Shown: positions 1 through 9,139 of the stretch, one piece after another
Layout of the letters: each line of letters begins with the position of its first letter
How positions within the stretch are numbered: position 1 is the stretch's first letter
Origin: JBEHWX01 sp048498995
GTDB taxonomy: Bacteria > Bacteroidota > Ignavibacteria > OLB7
DNA: 64,000 bases
NCBI GenBank assembly: GCA_048498995.1
Contig: JBEHWX010000011.1
Location: 1-64,000, forward strand
Direction of reading: 5' to 3'
Notes under the pieces: generated by a model
Seen by the model: only the letters and a program-made list of their open reading frames with translations
What the model was told of the DNA's origin: nothing
The model's database searches: none
Translations under genes and position numbers: made by a program

Positions 1-246
1 CTGTCCGGGCTCTCCCTGTTCGGTGCGATGCTGCTGCTACCGCTCTACTACCAGCAGGTCCGCGGGCACGGCGTGGTCGTCGCCGGTCTCCTGCTCGCGC
101 CGCAGGGACTCGGCAGCCTGCTCGTCCGCACCCGCCTCGGGGCCCTCACCGACCGGCTCGGCCCCCGCCCCGTCGTCCTCACCGGCCTCGTCGTTGTTGG
201 TGTTCCCGGCGAGATCCATGAACGGAGAAGGCCGGCCTCGCGGTGA
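1..246 (+). pseudogene. Truncated MFS (DHA2-type) transporter fragment
   Basis: The frame is open from base 1 to a TGA at 244-246, about 81 residues, with no start inside the window. The peptide resembles drug:H+ antiporters of the DHA2/EmrB type: a hydrophobic helix, the element PLYYQQVRG, then GALTDRLGPRPVV, which matches the cytoplasmic loop motif A region. Family-like sequence stops near base 200 and the last ~17 residues are not transporter-like. Codon choice (mostly GTC, CTC, GCC) differs from the GTG/GCG-rich genes that follow. It may be a relic of transfer or the arm of a chimeric contig; family assignment is fairly secure, origin is not. Confidence 0.6.
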
Positions 247-261
247 CGCGGGGCCGGCCTT
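228..261 (-). terminator. Hairpin terminator candidate for the BNR-repeat gene
   Basis: A perfect 10-bp inverted repeat (AAGGCCGGCC / GGCCGGCCTT) with a 14-nt loop lies ~50 bp past the stop of the leftward gene. There is no long T-run on the leftward side, so it is a candidate only. It also overlaps the end of the MFS fragment frame. Confidence 0.5.
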
Positions 262-308
262 GCCATGTCGATTCGCTCCCCCCGGCGATGCCGGAGCGGA
301 GCCGTCGT

Positions 309-3300
309 TCAGCGGACGTGAATCAGCATGCCGGAGAGGGGGGCGCCGTCGGCCGGCGTCACCACGCAGCGGTAGGCGCCCGACGGAAGCTCCTCCGGAG
401 CATACCGGAGTCGGTTGGTCCCGGCCGGGAACTCACGGTCGGCGACCATCTCCACCAGGTGGCCGTCGGCGGCATAGATCGCCACCGACGCGCGTCCGGC
501 ATGCGCCAGGGTGAAGGAGATCTCCGTGGTGGCTCCGAACGGATTCGGCCACGCATGGGCGCCGTCGGCGACGGCCGGCGCGGCGGCCGTTCCCGGCACC
601 GCCGCCGGAATCGGCGGGGCGCCGTCGCAGCTGGCGATCTTGTAGATGTTGCCGCTGTAATCGGAGATCCAGAGGTTCCGGTCCTGCGGGTCGAACTCGA
701 CGCCACGCGCGCTCAGATAGCCGTTCGAGGTCGGGCTCACCAGCGGGAGCACGCAGCTCTGCGCCTGCTCCTCGGTCAGCTCGATCTCCCGTGCCTCGGC
801 CGACTGCAGCGTCTCGCCGGTGAAGTCGGTGATCACCTGGAAGAAGCTCTTGCCGTCGCGGCCGTAGGCCAGGCCGCGCGGACCGTAGCGTACCTTGTAC
901 TTCCGGGAGAAGGAGAAGAGGGGCTGCGAGCCGGGGTTGTCCGGATCGAGGAAGAAGATGTTCTGATCGCCGTTGCGCTCGGTCGCCATCAGGTAGGGAC
1001 CACCGGCAAGCTGCCCGTCGATGTAGGCCAGGCCGATCGGGTAGTTGCAGGGGGAGGGCCACCGGTTGATCATCTTCCCTTCCTTGCTCACCTCGAAGAG
1101 GTAGCCCGGCACGTAGTCGCCGTCGGTCCTGCTCAGCTTGTGCAGGAAGAGCGTGCCGCGCGTCGGGTTGTAAGTGATGTCGGTGAAGAGGCTGTCGCCG
1201 ATCACGGCGTCCAGCTTGACCTCGGCCAGGGAGGTGAGCGTGGTCCGGTCGAGCTTCAGCAGCGTGTTGCTGCCGAAGTCGGTCGCCCAGAGATACTCGC
1301 CGTCGAAGGCCAGGCCGTAGGGGATGCCCGGCTTCGTGGTCGCCGAGAGGACCGTTCCCTCCTTGTACGGCTCGATCGCGAAGCTGCGGCTGACGGCGCT
1401 CGTGCCGGGGGAGGCCACGGAGGTGGCCCTGATCCGGGCGAACATCGTCGGCGCGCCGTTGACGATCCAGCGAAGGCTGGTGCCGGAGGCGCTCGAGATC
1501 ATCGGGGCCCAGGAGGCGCCGTCGTCGGTGGAAAGCTCGAGCTTCACCGCGCCGTCGAATCCGGCCCACCCGACCGGCCGGCCGGTGCCGACCGTCCAGA
1601 CCTCGCCGCCGATCGGCGAGGTGATCGTCGGGGTGAAGGTCGGCTTCTCGAGCGGGATCTCCCACATCGAGCGGCCGTGCGAGGCCATCCGGAGCGTCTT
1701 CGACGTCTTGTGCACTTCCAGGTCCGCCACCGACACGCGCGGCAGCCCCTCGTTGTAGGTCGACCAGCTTCCGCCGCCGTCGGTCGTGATGAACATCCCG
1801 ATGTCGGTGCCGACGTAGATGATGTTCTCATCCTCCGGGTGCAGCGCGATCGCGTTGGCCGGGATATCCGGAAGTCCGCCGCTGATGTCGCGCCAGCTCT
1901 GCCCGCCGTCGGTCGAGGCGAAGACATGCCCGGAGTAGAAGCCGGAGGTGGTCACGTAGACGTTCTGTCCATTCTTGGCCGAGGGGGCGAAGTCGGTGAT
2001 AGCACGGTTCGGCAGGCCGTGGCCGTTGCTGACGTCGGTCCAGGACCCGCCGGCGTCGCTGGAGACCACCAGCTCGCCACGGTCGGTGCCGACGTACATC
2101 ATTCGGGGATCCTTCGGCGACACGCCGAGCGCGGAGACCAGGCCGTTGAAGCTCGGCGTCAGACGCTCGAACGACTCGCCGCCGTCGTAGCTGATCCACG
2201 CCGCCTTCCGTCCCTGCAGTACCGTCTTCGCGTCGGTCGGGTGCATCAGGATCGGCGCGGACCACGCGGCGTCATCGTCGAAGTCGAAGCCGATCCTCTC
2301 GGTGCCGACGGTCTTTCCCGCGTCCATCGTCAGGCGATAGAGGGTGCCGTTGTAGTTCTCGGCGTAGATCGTGGTCGGATCCTCCTGATCGACGCCGACA
2401 TAGAAGCCGTCGCCGGAGAAGACATCTCCATAGGAGGTGGAGGCGGTGGTCAGCGTGCCGTTGTCCTGCGTGCCGCCGTAGGTGCGCGCCGCGTGCGACT
2501 GATCGATCGCCATGGCGTAGAACTGGGAGATCGCCAGTCCGGAGTTGATCGGCTCGTACTCGTGGCCGGCATCCTCGCTGATGTAGACGCCGCCGTCGTT
2601 GCCGATGTAGAGGCGATTCGGCGTGGAGGGATCCCAGGCCATGGCGTGCTGATCCGGGTGGAGCGCGCCGGCGTAGGAGTCGATGTAGCCCCAGCCGCGG
2701 CCGCCGTCGGTCGAGATGATCATGTCGGTGCCGCCGGCCAGCACGGTGTTCGGATCGTCCGGCTTGACGGCGATCACGTTGTTGTACCACCCCTGCTCGG
2801 CCATGAAGTTGGCCTTGGAGTCGTAGGAGAGGCTCCAGTTGGCGCCGCTGTTGGTCGAGCGGTAGACGTAGGAGTAGTTGGTCTGGCCGTTCGTCTCGTG
2901 CACCAGCGCGTAAAGCATCGCCGGGTTGGAGGGGGCGCACTGCACCGAGACGCGATTGACCGTCGTGCCGTCCTGCCCGAGTCCCTTGCTCGATGCGGCG
3001 AAGGTGACGCCGCCGTCGGTGGAGTGGAAGATCCCGGTGCTCCAGGTGCCGACCCAGACCTCCCGCGGATTCTTCGGGTTCACGGAGATGTCCGAGATGT
3101 TGGTGGACATCGTCCGCGTCCAGGTCTTGCCGCCGTCGGTGGAGCGGTAGAGCCCGCCGTTGTTCTTGGTGCCGCCGGCCAGGACGATCTTGTCATCGGT
3201 CGGATCGACCGCGATCCGGCTGAAGGCGCCGACGTTGGTCAGGCCGATCGCGCTCCAGCTCTCGCCGCCGTCGGTGCTCTTCATGATGCCGGCGCCGGCG

Positions 3301-3806
3301 TAGGCGTCGACGTTCGAGGTCTGCTCGCCGGTGCCGGCGTAGAGGATGTTCGGGTTGGAGGTGGCCACGGCGATGGCGCCGAGGGCGATCGAGTTCTGAT
3401 CGTCCATCACCGGCCGCCACGACTCGCCGCGGTTGGTCGATTTCCAGATGCCGCCGTCGGCCGCGCCGATCCAGAGGGTATGGCCGTCGGTCGGGTGGAC
3501 GGCGACGGAGTTGACGCGGCCGCCGACGCTGGCCGGGCCGATCTGCATCCAGCTCTTCATCCCGGCAAGGCCGCCGGAGCGTTTGGCGAAGGGGAGCATG
3601 CCGACGCGGCTCTTGGCGATCGCCTCCTGTCGGGCGCTCTGCGGTATCCGTCCGAACGGATAGGAGCGCATGCCGTAATACCAGAGCTCGCGCTTCTTCG
3701 GGGCCATTCCCTCCTCGCTGGTCCTGTACGGCATCTGAGCCGATGCGACCAGCGGGAGCAGGGCCAGGAGCGACAGACCGAGCAGGCGTGGAACGTTCAC
3801 TCTCAT
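309..3806 (-). CDS. Large exported BNR/sortilin-like repeat protein with C-terminal sorting domain
   Basis: An exported beta-propeller protein of about 1165 aa. ATG at 3806 was chosen over an upstream ATG because it begins a clean signal peptide (MRVNVPRLLG, hydrophobic core, cut after VASAQ) and has AGGAAA nearby. Residues ~60-730 hold many BNR/Asp-box and sortilin-like repeats of the form STDGGxSW (also seen in Ycf48-type propellers). An Ig-like stretch (near TSPIGGEVWTVG), a second propeller-like region, and a C-terminal ~80 aa domain starting AWPNPFGATTEISF follow. That last domain resembles FlgD-Ig / type IX secretion sorting domains. The substrate is unknown; surface adhesin or glycan-binding roles are possible. 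A PorV/PorQ-type protein encoded at 25 kb fits type IX export. Confidence 0.85.
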   Translation of the reverse strand: MRVNVPRLLGLSLLALLPLVASAQMPYRTSEEGMAPKKRELWYYGMRSYPFGRIPQSARQEAIAKSRVGMLPFAKRSGGLAGMKSWMQIGPASVGGRVNSVAVHPTDGHTLWIGAADGGIWKSTNRGESWRPVMDDQNSIALGAIAVATSNPNILYAGTGEQTSNVDAYAGAGIMKSTDGGESWSAIGLTNVGAFSRIAVDPTDDKIVLAGGTKNNGGLYRSTDGGKTWTRTMSTNISDISVNPKNPREVWVGTWSTGIFHSTDGGVTFAASSKGLGQDGTTVNRVSVQCAPSNPAMLYALVHETNGQTNYSYVYRSTNSGANWSLSYDSKANFMAEQGWYNNVIAVKPDDPNTVLAGGTDMIISTDGGRGWGYIDSYAGALHPDQHAMAWDPSTPNRLYIGNDGGVYISEDAGHEYEPINSGLAISQFYAMAIDQSHAARTYGGTQDNGTLTTASTSYGDVFSGDGFYVGVDQEDPTTIYAENYNGTLYRLTMDAGKTVGTERIGFDFDDDAAWSAPILMHPTDAKTVLQGRKAAWISYDGGESFERLTPSFNGLVSALGVSPKDPRMMYVGTDRGELVVSSDAGGSWTDVSNGHGLPNRAITDFAPSAKNGQNVYVTTSGFYSGHVFASTDGGQSWRDISGGLPDIPANAIALHPEDENIIYVGTDIGMFITTDGGGSWSTYNEGLPRVSVADLEVHKTSKTLRMASHGRSMWEIPLEKPTFTPTITSPIGGEVWTVGTGRPVGWAGFDGAVKLELSTDDGASWAPMISSASGTSLRWIVNGAPTMFARIRATSVASPGTSAVSRSFAIEPYKEGTVLSATTKPGIPYGLAFDGEYLWATDFGSNTLLKLDRTTLTSLAEVKLDAVIGDSLFTDITYNPTRGTLFLHKLSRTDGDYVPGYLFEVSKEGKMINRWPSPCNYPIGLAYIDGQLAGGPYLMATERNGDQNIFFLDPDNPGSQPLFSFSRKYKVRYGPRGLAYGRDGKSFFQVITDFTGETLQSAEAREIELTEEQAQSCVLPLVSPTSNGYLSARGVEFDPQDRNLWISDYSGNIYKIASCDGAPPIPAAVPGTAAAPAVADGAHAWPNPFGATTEISFTLAHAGRASVAIYAADGHLVEMVADREFPAGTNRLRYAPEELPSGAYRCVVTPADGAPLSGMLIHVR

Positions 3807-4173
3807 GGCGGATTTCCTGAGGGTATGAGGTTGAATTCGCTGCATATCGTGCGGCGCGGTGGGCGGCGACGTCGGGGCCGCGAACCGGGCGGAAATCGGT
3901 TCGCTCCCTTCCATGTGCCATCCCGTTCAGAATAAGGACACGCGGACCCTGGGTGGGCCTTGCCGGGCGTGGTTCGATGGTGCACCGCGGGTGGCCGGGG
4001 CGGAGACCGGCCGTGCGCGTGCATCAACGATAGGATAATCGACGCTCCGGTCCAAGTGGGGATGCCGGAGGTGCGCGACCGGGAGCTCGCGACCGGGAGC
4101 CCGCGTGGGAGGCGGGGTCGCTGGGTGGGTGAGATGATGGGAAGATCGGGAGCCGGGAATCGGACGGGCGCCG

Positions 4174-5700
4174 CTATCCCCGGCGCGTGAAGCTTGCCAG
4201 GCGCATCAGGATCAGATCCTGCGCGGTGTTGACCACGTTGGTCGGCACCGAGTAGTTGTTGACCACGATCGAGTAGGCCAGCCATTCGCCGTCACGGGTC
4301 CGCGCGTAGCCGCTGACGGCGCGGATGCCGGTGAGGAAGCCGGTCTTGCCGATCACGTTCCCCTCGGCCAGCGTGCCGCGCAGCCGCTCGGCCAGCGTGC
4401 CGTCGTGGCCGGCGATCGCCAGCGACGCGAGGAAGTCCGGGGAGATCGAACTGCGTCGCGTCCAACGCAGCAGCGTCGCGATGTCGGTCGGGGCTATCAT
4501 GTCCTGACGCGAGAGACCGGAGCCGTCGAAGAGCCGGATGTGCTCGGTGTCGATGCCGATCTCGCCGAGAAATTTTCTCACCACGTCGAGCCCGCCGGCG
4601 GTCGAGCCGATGCCGCCGTACTCCCGGCCGAGCTTCTTCAGGAGCATCTCGGCCGCGAGGTTCAGGCTCTGCTTGTTGGTGGCCGCCACGATCTCCCGCA
4701 GCGGCGGCGAGACGTGCGAGGCCACCATCCGGAGGTTCGGATAGTTGATCATCTCCGGATACTCCGACGCGTCGTAGAGGGAGCCGCGGACGTTGATGCC
4801 GAAGCGCTTAAGCTCCTCGTGCAGCAGCGTGGCGAAGAAGAGGGGAGGGCGCTCCACGCTGATATGCTCCACGTATGGCTCGGCGCCGGCGGCGATGTTG
4901 CCGCTGACGACGATCGTCCGGCTTCCGCGCTCGCGGCGCACGTCGATGGTCGAGACCGAGTCGGCGCGCGTGGTCACCGCCGTTACCCGGAGCGTGACGT
5001 AGGCGGTGGGAGGGGAGATGTCGATCTGCACCGAGCGTCCCGGGACCTTCGCCGGCGTGACCGTGACGGTGATGCTGTTCTCGTAGATGGCCGCGGCGCT
5101 GATCGGGGCGTTGAAGCCGAAGGTCTCGTCATCCCAGGCCCATCCCGGCGCGTAGGGGGTCGGGTCGAAATAGGAGGCATCGACCACGATGTTGTGGACC
5201 GACTTGATCCCGAGGGAGTCGAGCGTGCGGGCCCATCCCTGGAGCACTTCCTGCGGGTTGAGCCCGAAGCTCGGCGCCAGCGACGGATCGCCGCCGGTTC
5301 TGACGATGAGGCTGCCGTTGAGCTCGCCGTTGCTCTGCACCTCGCCGGAGACATAGAGGTCGGTCGAGTAGCGATAGCTGCCGCCGAGGCGGCGAAGCGC
5401 GGTGGCCGTGGTCAGCAGCTTGATGTTCGAGGCGAACTGGCGGTTCTTCTCCTCGTCGTGCCGGTAGAGGGTTTCGCCGTTGTCGCAGGAGACGATCGAC
5501 AGCCCCCAGCTGGCGTCGGCGAAGTTCCGGTCGCCGAGGATCGCGTCGATATCGCGCTGCAGGCTGGAGACGGCCGTGCGCACGGCGGTCCGCTGCGGGC
5601 CGGGAAACCCCTCTCCCTTCGGCGATTGCGCGTGCAGCAGCGGGGCCGCCGCCAGGAGCACCGCAAGAAGCGGAGAGATCCGTGGCCGTCGCGCGACCAT
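4174..5700 (-). CDS. dacB: D-alanyl-D-alanine carboxypeptidase/endopeptidase, PBP4 (S13) family
   Basis: A periplasmic penicillin-binding protein that trims or hydrolyses peptidoglycan cross-links. From ATG 5700 it is 508 aa with a signal peptide (LLAVLLAAAPLLHAQ). The S13 triad is visible: SxxK as S91-N-I-K94, the second motif region near DGSGLSRQD, and KTG in GKTGFLTG near the C-terminus. The long insertion between motifs one and two is typical of PBP4/DacB and the length is normal. An upstream in-frame ATG at 5823 would add an Arg/Pro-rich leader and spoil the signal peptide. It stands alone, divergent from the gene at 6155. Confidence 0.92.
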   Translation of the reverse strand: MVARRPRISPLLAVLLAAAPLLHAQSPKGEGFPGPQRTAVRTAVSSLQRDIDAILGDRNFADASWGLSIVSCDNGETLYRHDEEKNRQFASNIKLLTTATALRRLGGSYRYSTDLYVSGEVQSNGELNGSLIVRTGGDPSLAPSFGLNPQEVLQGWARTLDSLGIKSVHNIVVDASYFDPTPYAPGWAWDDETFGFNAPISAAAIYENSITVTVTPAKVPGRSVQIDISPPTAYVTLRVTAVTTRADSVSTIDVRRERGSRTIVVSGNIAAGAEPYVEHISVERPPLFFATLLHEELKRFGINVRGSLYDASEYPEMINYPNLRMVASHVSPPLREIVAATNKQSLNLAAEMLLKKLGREYGGIGSTAGGLDVVRKFLGEIGIDTEHIRLFDGSGLSRQDMIAPTDIATLLRWTRRSSISPDFLASLAIAGHDGTLAERLRGTLAEGNVIGKTGFLTGIRAVSGYARTRDGEWLAYSIVVNNYSVPTNVVNTAQDLILMRLASFTRRG

Positions 5701-6154
5701 GGCGCGATATGTCCGGCGGCCGGCGGGGCGATTGCTCGGCGGGCGATTGCCGGGCCGGCGATCGCCTCGACGACGCTTCGGGCGTCCTGTGACGACCGGG
5801 GTTCGTGGGTCGACGTGAGACATTCGTGGATCAGTTGGGACGAGAAGCGCTCAGGCCGATCGGGAGCGGCATGAGCCGGGGAGAGAGAGCCGGGCCCTCG
5901 TGCCCGCCGGGGCGGTTCGAGGGGGAGGACCGGAGCCTCGCGCTCGGCGATGGCGGAGCGCCGGCTTCCGCGGCGGTTCGGGTCCGCCGGGCCGGTTCTG
6001 TCATGGACGATTACAGAATTGCAAGAAAGTACGCCTCCGACGCTCGTCGAACAAGGAAGGATCGAGGGGATCGGGCCGTCGACAACCTTCCGGATCGGGT
6101 GGTGAAGGTGGGGGATCCGGAGATCCGGTCGCGAAAAATTCGTAGCTTCCGGCC
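5701..6154. promoter_or_regulatory. Divergent intergenic region with a TAGCTTCC promoter-like element
   Basis: This 450-bp gap separates dacB (leftward) from the rightward gene at 6155. TAGCTTCC at 6143-6150 resembles the Bacteroidota -7 element TAnnTTTG and ends only 4 nt before ATG 6155, which suggests a leaderless or near-leaderless transcript. I see no clear -33 TTTG. No RNA gene or further coding signal was found. Confidence 0.35.
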
Positions 6155-8122
6155 ATGTTCGAACGAGTCATTTCGCAGACGATCCAGCGGATCGCCAATG
6201 ATGTCCTCCGGGAGCGTTCGCTCATCCCACTCACCGATATTCTCGACGACGAGCGCGTTCCGGCCCGCCTGAAGCCCTTCTTCGCGACCGAGGTTCAATG
6301 GTGGCTCTACAACGAGTCGCTGGCGCGCGCAACCAGCCGTCGTTTCGATTACGAGCAGCCTGAGCTGAACTCCCTGCTGAACTATCTGGAGCAGGTCCAG
6401 TTCAAGTATGCCCGCTTCGAGAGGGAGGAGTTCCTTGCCGTGCTCGACAGCGCGGTGAAGCTCACCTACAATTATCTCTGTCGACCGCAGACGACGCTGA
6501 AGTGGTACATCTTCCGCGGCCAGCCGGTGCGCCCTCTCCAGGAGGTGATGCTCCGGTTCGACGCGTTGAGCGATTACGAGTACTTCCGGAACGTCTTCAT
6601 CGACTGGATCGAGAGCAAGCAGAACGAGCGCGCCACCTTCGACGCGATCTCCGCGCAGGAGTTCGAGCGGATCATCCGCCGCACCGACGATCAGATTCTC
6701 CTGAACTGCACCGTCGAGGATCTGCTGTCGATCATGTCACCGCTGTTCGAGTTCATCGGCGAGGGGGAGGCGCAGCGGGTGCCGGTCGACGCGCTGGTGA
6801 TCTTCTTCGATGACAAGAACATCAAGCGGCTGGTCGATCACCTGGAGCGCTATCGCGACCGCGGCCACGAGTACACCACGCGCGAGGAGTTCGTCGCCGT
6901 GCTCGATGAGCTGCTCAGCGTGGCCGACGACGAGCCGGAGGCGGATTTCTCCCAGGTCTATCAGAACGACGAGCTCGACGACGTGGTCCGCCGGCACCTC
7001 GAATCGGGGGGACAGCCGGGTGACCTCTCGGCCGAGGACCCGCTCGCCGATCCCGAGGGAGCTCCCTGGCCGTCGGACGCTCCGATGGCGACGGTCGCCG
7101 AGCACCCGCCGCTCCACGAACCGCCCGCCGGAAACGATCCGGCCGGAATCGCCGAGACTTCTTCTCGAGAACACGTTCCATCCCCCGCCGCATGGGCCAG
7201 CCCAGACGGATCGGACTTCCTGGCGGATCACCCCGCCGAGCCGGTCCACGAGCCCATCGACGAGCCGATGTCCCTGCCTGACGCGCCGGCGGCCAAGCCG
7301 TCGAGCGCGGAGGCGGCACCGGTCGTGGAAGCCGCGCCGGCCGATCCCATGCCGGCCGACGCGGTTCACGCCGGGGCGGCCCCGGTCGAATCCGGAGAGG
7401 ATATCATCGCGCGGAGCGCTTCCGAACATGGCGCCGACGAGGCACGCGTTCCCTCGGCATCTCCCGGACCGGTCGAGCCGGATCGGGCGCCGATCGAGCC
7501 GGTGGGACCGCCGACGATCGATGCGCCGGCCATCCGCGCCGAGCGCCGGCGGGTCGAGGGGAACGGGAGCCACGCGAGCGACCGCTTCGGGAGCGACGTG
7601 GCCGCGTCGAGCGAGGGAAGCTCCATCGGGCGCGTGCCGGCCAACGAGCCGGAGAGCCCGGAGCGGATCTGGCACGAGGAGACCGGCGGCGACATCCCGC
7701 ATCACGGCTCGCCGGTGGTGCCGGCGATGATGAGCGACGCGGCGGCCATCGAATCGGCCCCGGAGGCGCCCCGTGCCGACGAAAGCCGGCGGGAGAAGGA
7801 GAGCGCCGGACGCTCGTTCGCCGCGCTCACCCCGACCGAGATGGCGCGGCCGTTCGTCACGACGCCGGCGCAGCCGCAGTTCGGCGACGTCCGTCGCTAC
7901 ATCGACGCCTCGCTCGAGCGGAAGGTGATCAAGAAGATCTTCAACAAGAGCAAGACCGAGTACGATCAGGCCATTCAGAAGCTGAACGCCGCCGAGAACT
8001 GGCGCGCCGCTTCACAGATCCTCGACGAGCTGTTCATCCGCTTCGACGTCGATCCATATTCGCGGACCGCGGTCCGCTTCACCGACAGTGTCTACGGGCG
8101 GTATTTGTCCCGCGGCGAGTGA
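6155..8122 (+). CDS. Conserved-looking hypothetical protein, two folded ends joined by a long disordered linker
   Basis: I do not recognise a family. The 655-aa protein has an alpha-helical N-terminal part (about residues 1-295) rich in aromatic and charged residues, e.g. FATEVQWWLYNES and LTYNYLCRPQTTLKWY. A ~270-residue Pro/Ala/Glu/Asp-rich low-complexity linker follows, and then a helical C-terminal segment (about 565-655) rich in basic residues, FVTTPAQPQFGDVRRYIDAS onward. No signal peptide or membrane segment is seen, so it is probably cytosolic. Codon use matches its neighbours. It lies 21 bp upstream of obgE and may be co-transcribed with it. The architecture suggests a scaffold or regulator, but that is a guess. 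Confidence 0.8.
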   Translation: MFERVISQTIQRIANDVLRERSLIPLTDILDDERVPARLKPFFATEVQWWLYNESLARATSRRFDYEQPELNSLLNYLEQVQFKYARFEREEFLAVLDSAVKLTYNYLCRPQTTLKWYIFRGQPVRPLQEVMLRFDALSDYEYFRNVFIDWIESKQNERATFDAISAQEFERIIRRTDDQILLNCTVEDLLSIMSPLFEFIGEGEAQRVPVDALVIFFDDKNIKRLVDHLERYRDRGHEYTTREEFVAVLDELLSVADDEPEADFSQVYQNDELDDVVRRHLESGGQPGDLSAEDPLADPEGAPWPSDAPMATVAEHPPLHEPPAGNDPAGIAETSSREHVPSPAAWASPDGSDFLADHPAEPVHEPIDEPMSLPDAPAAKPSSAEAAPVVEAAPADPMPADAVHAGAAPVESGEDIIARSASEHGADEARVPSASPGPVEPDRAPIEPVGPPTIDAPAIRAERRRVEGNGSHASDRFGSDVAASSEGSSIGRVPANEPESPERIWHEETGGDIPHHGSPVVPAMMSDAAAIESAPEAPRADESRREKESAGRSFAALTPTEMARPFVTTPAQPQFGDVRRYIDASLERKVIKKIFNKSKTEYDQAIQKLNAAENWRAASQILDELFIRFDVDPYSRTAVRFTDSVYGRYLSRGE

Positions 8123-8143
8123 TTCCCAGGAGGAGAGAAGAAC

Positions 8144-9139
8144 GTGTTCATTGATGTCGCGGAGATCCACGTGCGCGCCGGAAAGGGGGGCGCCGGAGCG
8201 GTCAGTTTCCGGCGCGAGAAGTTCGTGCCGAAGGGAGGTCCCGATGGCGGCGATGGCGGCGACGGCGGCGACGTGGTGCTGCTTGCCACCAGCCAGTTGA
8301 CGACCCTGATGGACTTCCGCTACCGGCGGGAGTATGTGGCCGAGGATGGCCAGAACGGCCAGGGAGCGCGCAAGACCGGCCGCAACGGCAAGAGCGTGGA
8401 AGTGAAGGTGCCGGTCGGCACGCTGGTGAAGGATGCCGGCACCGAGGATGTGCTGGCCGATCTCACCCGGGACGGCGAGCGCGTGGTGATCGCGCGCCAC
8501 GGCATCGGCGGACGCGGCAACGCGCAGTTCGCCACCTCCACCAACCAGGCGCCGCGCAGCGCCGAGCGGGGGCGCCCCGGCGAGGAGCTCGATATCATCC
8601 TCGAGCTGAAGCTCCTGGCCGATGTCGGCCTTGTCGGCTTCCCGAACGCCGGCAAGTCGACCCTGATCTCCCGCATCAGCGCCGCCCGTCCGAAGATCGC
8701 CGACTACCCCTTCACGACGCTGGTGCCGAACCTCGGCATCGTCCGCGTGGGGGAAGGTGAGTCGTTCGTGGTGGCCGATATCCCCGGCCTGATCGAGGGA
8801 GCCAGCGAGGGGAGGGGACTGGGACATCAGTTCCTCCGCCACGTCGAGCGCTCCGGCGTTCTCTGCTTCCTGCTGGACGGTCTGAGCGAGGATCCGGCCG
8901 GCGACTACCGCGTCCTATCCGAGGAGCTGGCCAAGTACAATCCGGAGATGGTGAGCAAGCGGCGGCTGGTGGCGATCACCAAGCTCGACGCGATGACTCC
9001 CGAGCGGATCGAGGAGGTGCGCGAGATCACGATCGACGGGACGAAGCCCTTTCTGATCTCGGCCGTTGCCGGGCAGGGGGTGGACGAACTTGTCAGGGCG
9101 ATGAGCCGGGAGCTGAAGCAGTGGCGGGGAGACGCCTGA
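8144..9139 (+). CDS. obgE: GTPase Obg/CgtA
   Basis: Essential ribosome-associated GTPase acting in 50S assembly and stress control. It starts with GTG at 8144, preceded by AGGAGAG. The 331-aa product has the glycine-rich Obg fold at residues 1-159 (GGPDGGDGGDGGDV) and a G domain with G1 GFPNAGKST (165-173), G3 DIPGLIEGA and G4 TKLD. The C-terminal Obg extension found in many species is absent, as is common outside Firmicutes and Actinobacteria. The end overlaps the next gene by 19 bp, so translation may be coupled. Confidence 0.96.
   Translation: MFIDVAEIHVRAGKGGAGAVSFRREKFVPKGGPDGGDGGDGGDVVLLATSQLTTLMDFRYRREYVAEDGQNGQGARKTGRNGKSVEVKVPVGTLVKDAGTEDVLADLTRDGERVVIARHGIGGRGNAQFATSTNQAPRSAERGRPGEELDIILELKLLADVGLVGFPNAGKSTLISRISAARPKIADYPFTTLVPNLGIVRVGEGESFVVADIPGLIEGASEGRGLGHQFLRHVERSGVLCFLLDGLSEDPAGDYRVLSEELAKYNPEMVSKRRLVAITKLDAMTPERIEEVREITIDGTKPFLISAVAGQGVDELVRAMSRELKQWRGDA

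Noticed and set aside
243..3935. Very long rightward open frame opposite the BNR-repeat gene
   Set aside because: It is the GC-driven shadow of the leftward gene; the leftward frame has signal peptide, repeats and sorting domain. The same applies to other long antisense frames over recA, czcA, coxA and pyrC.
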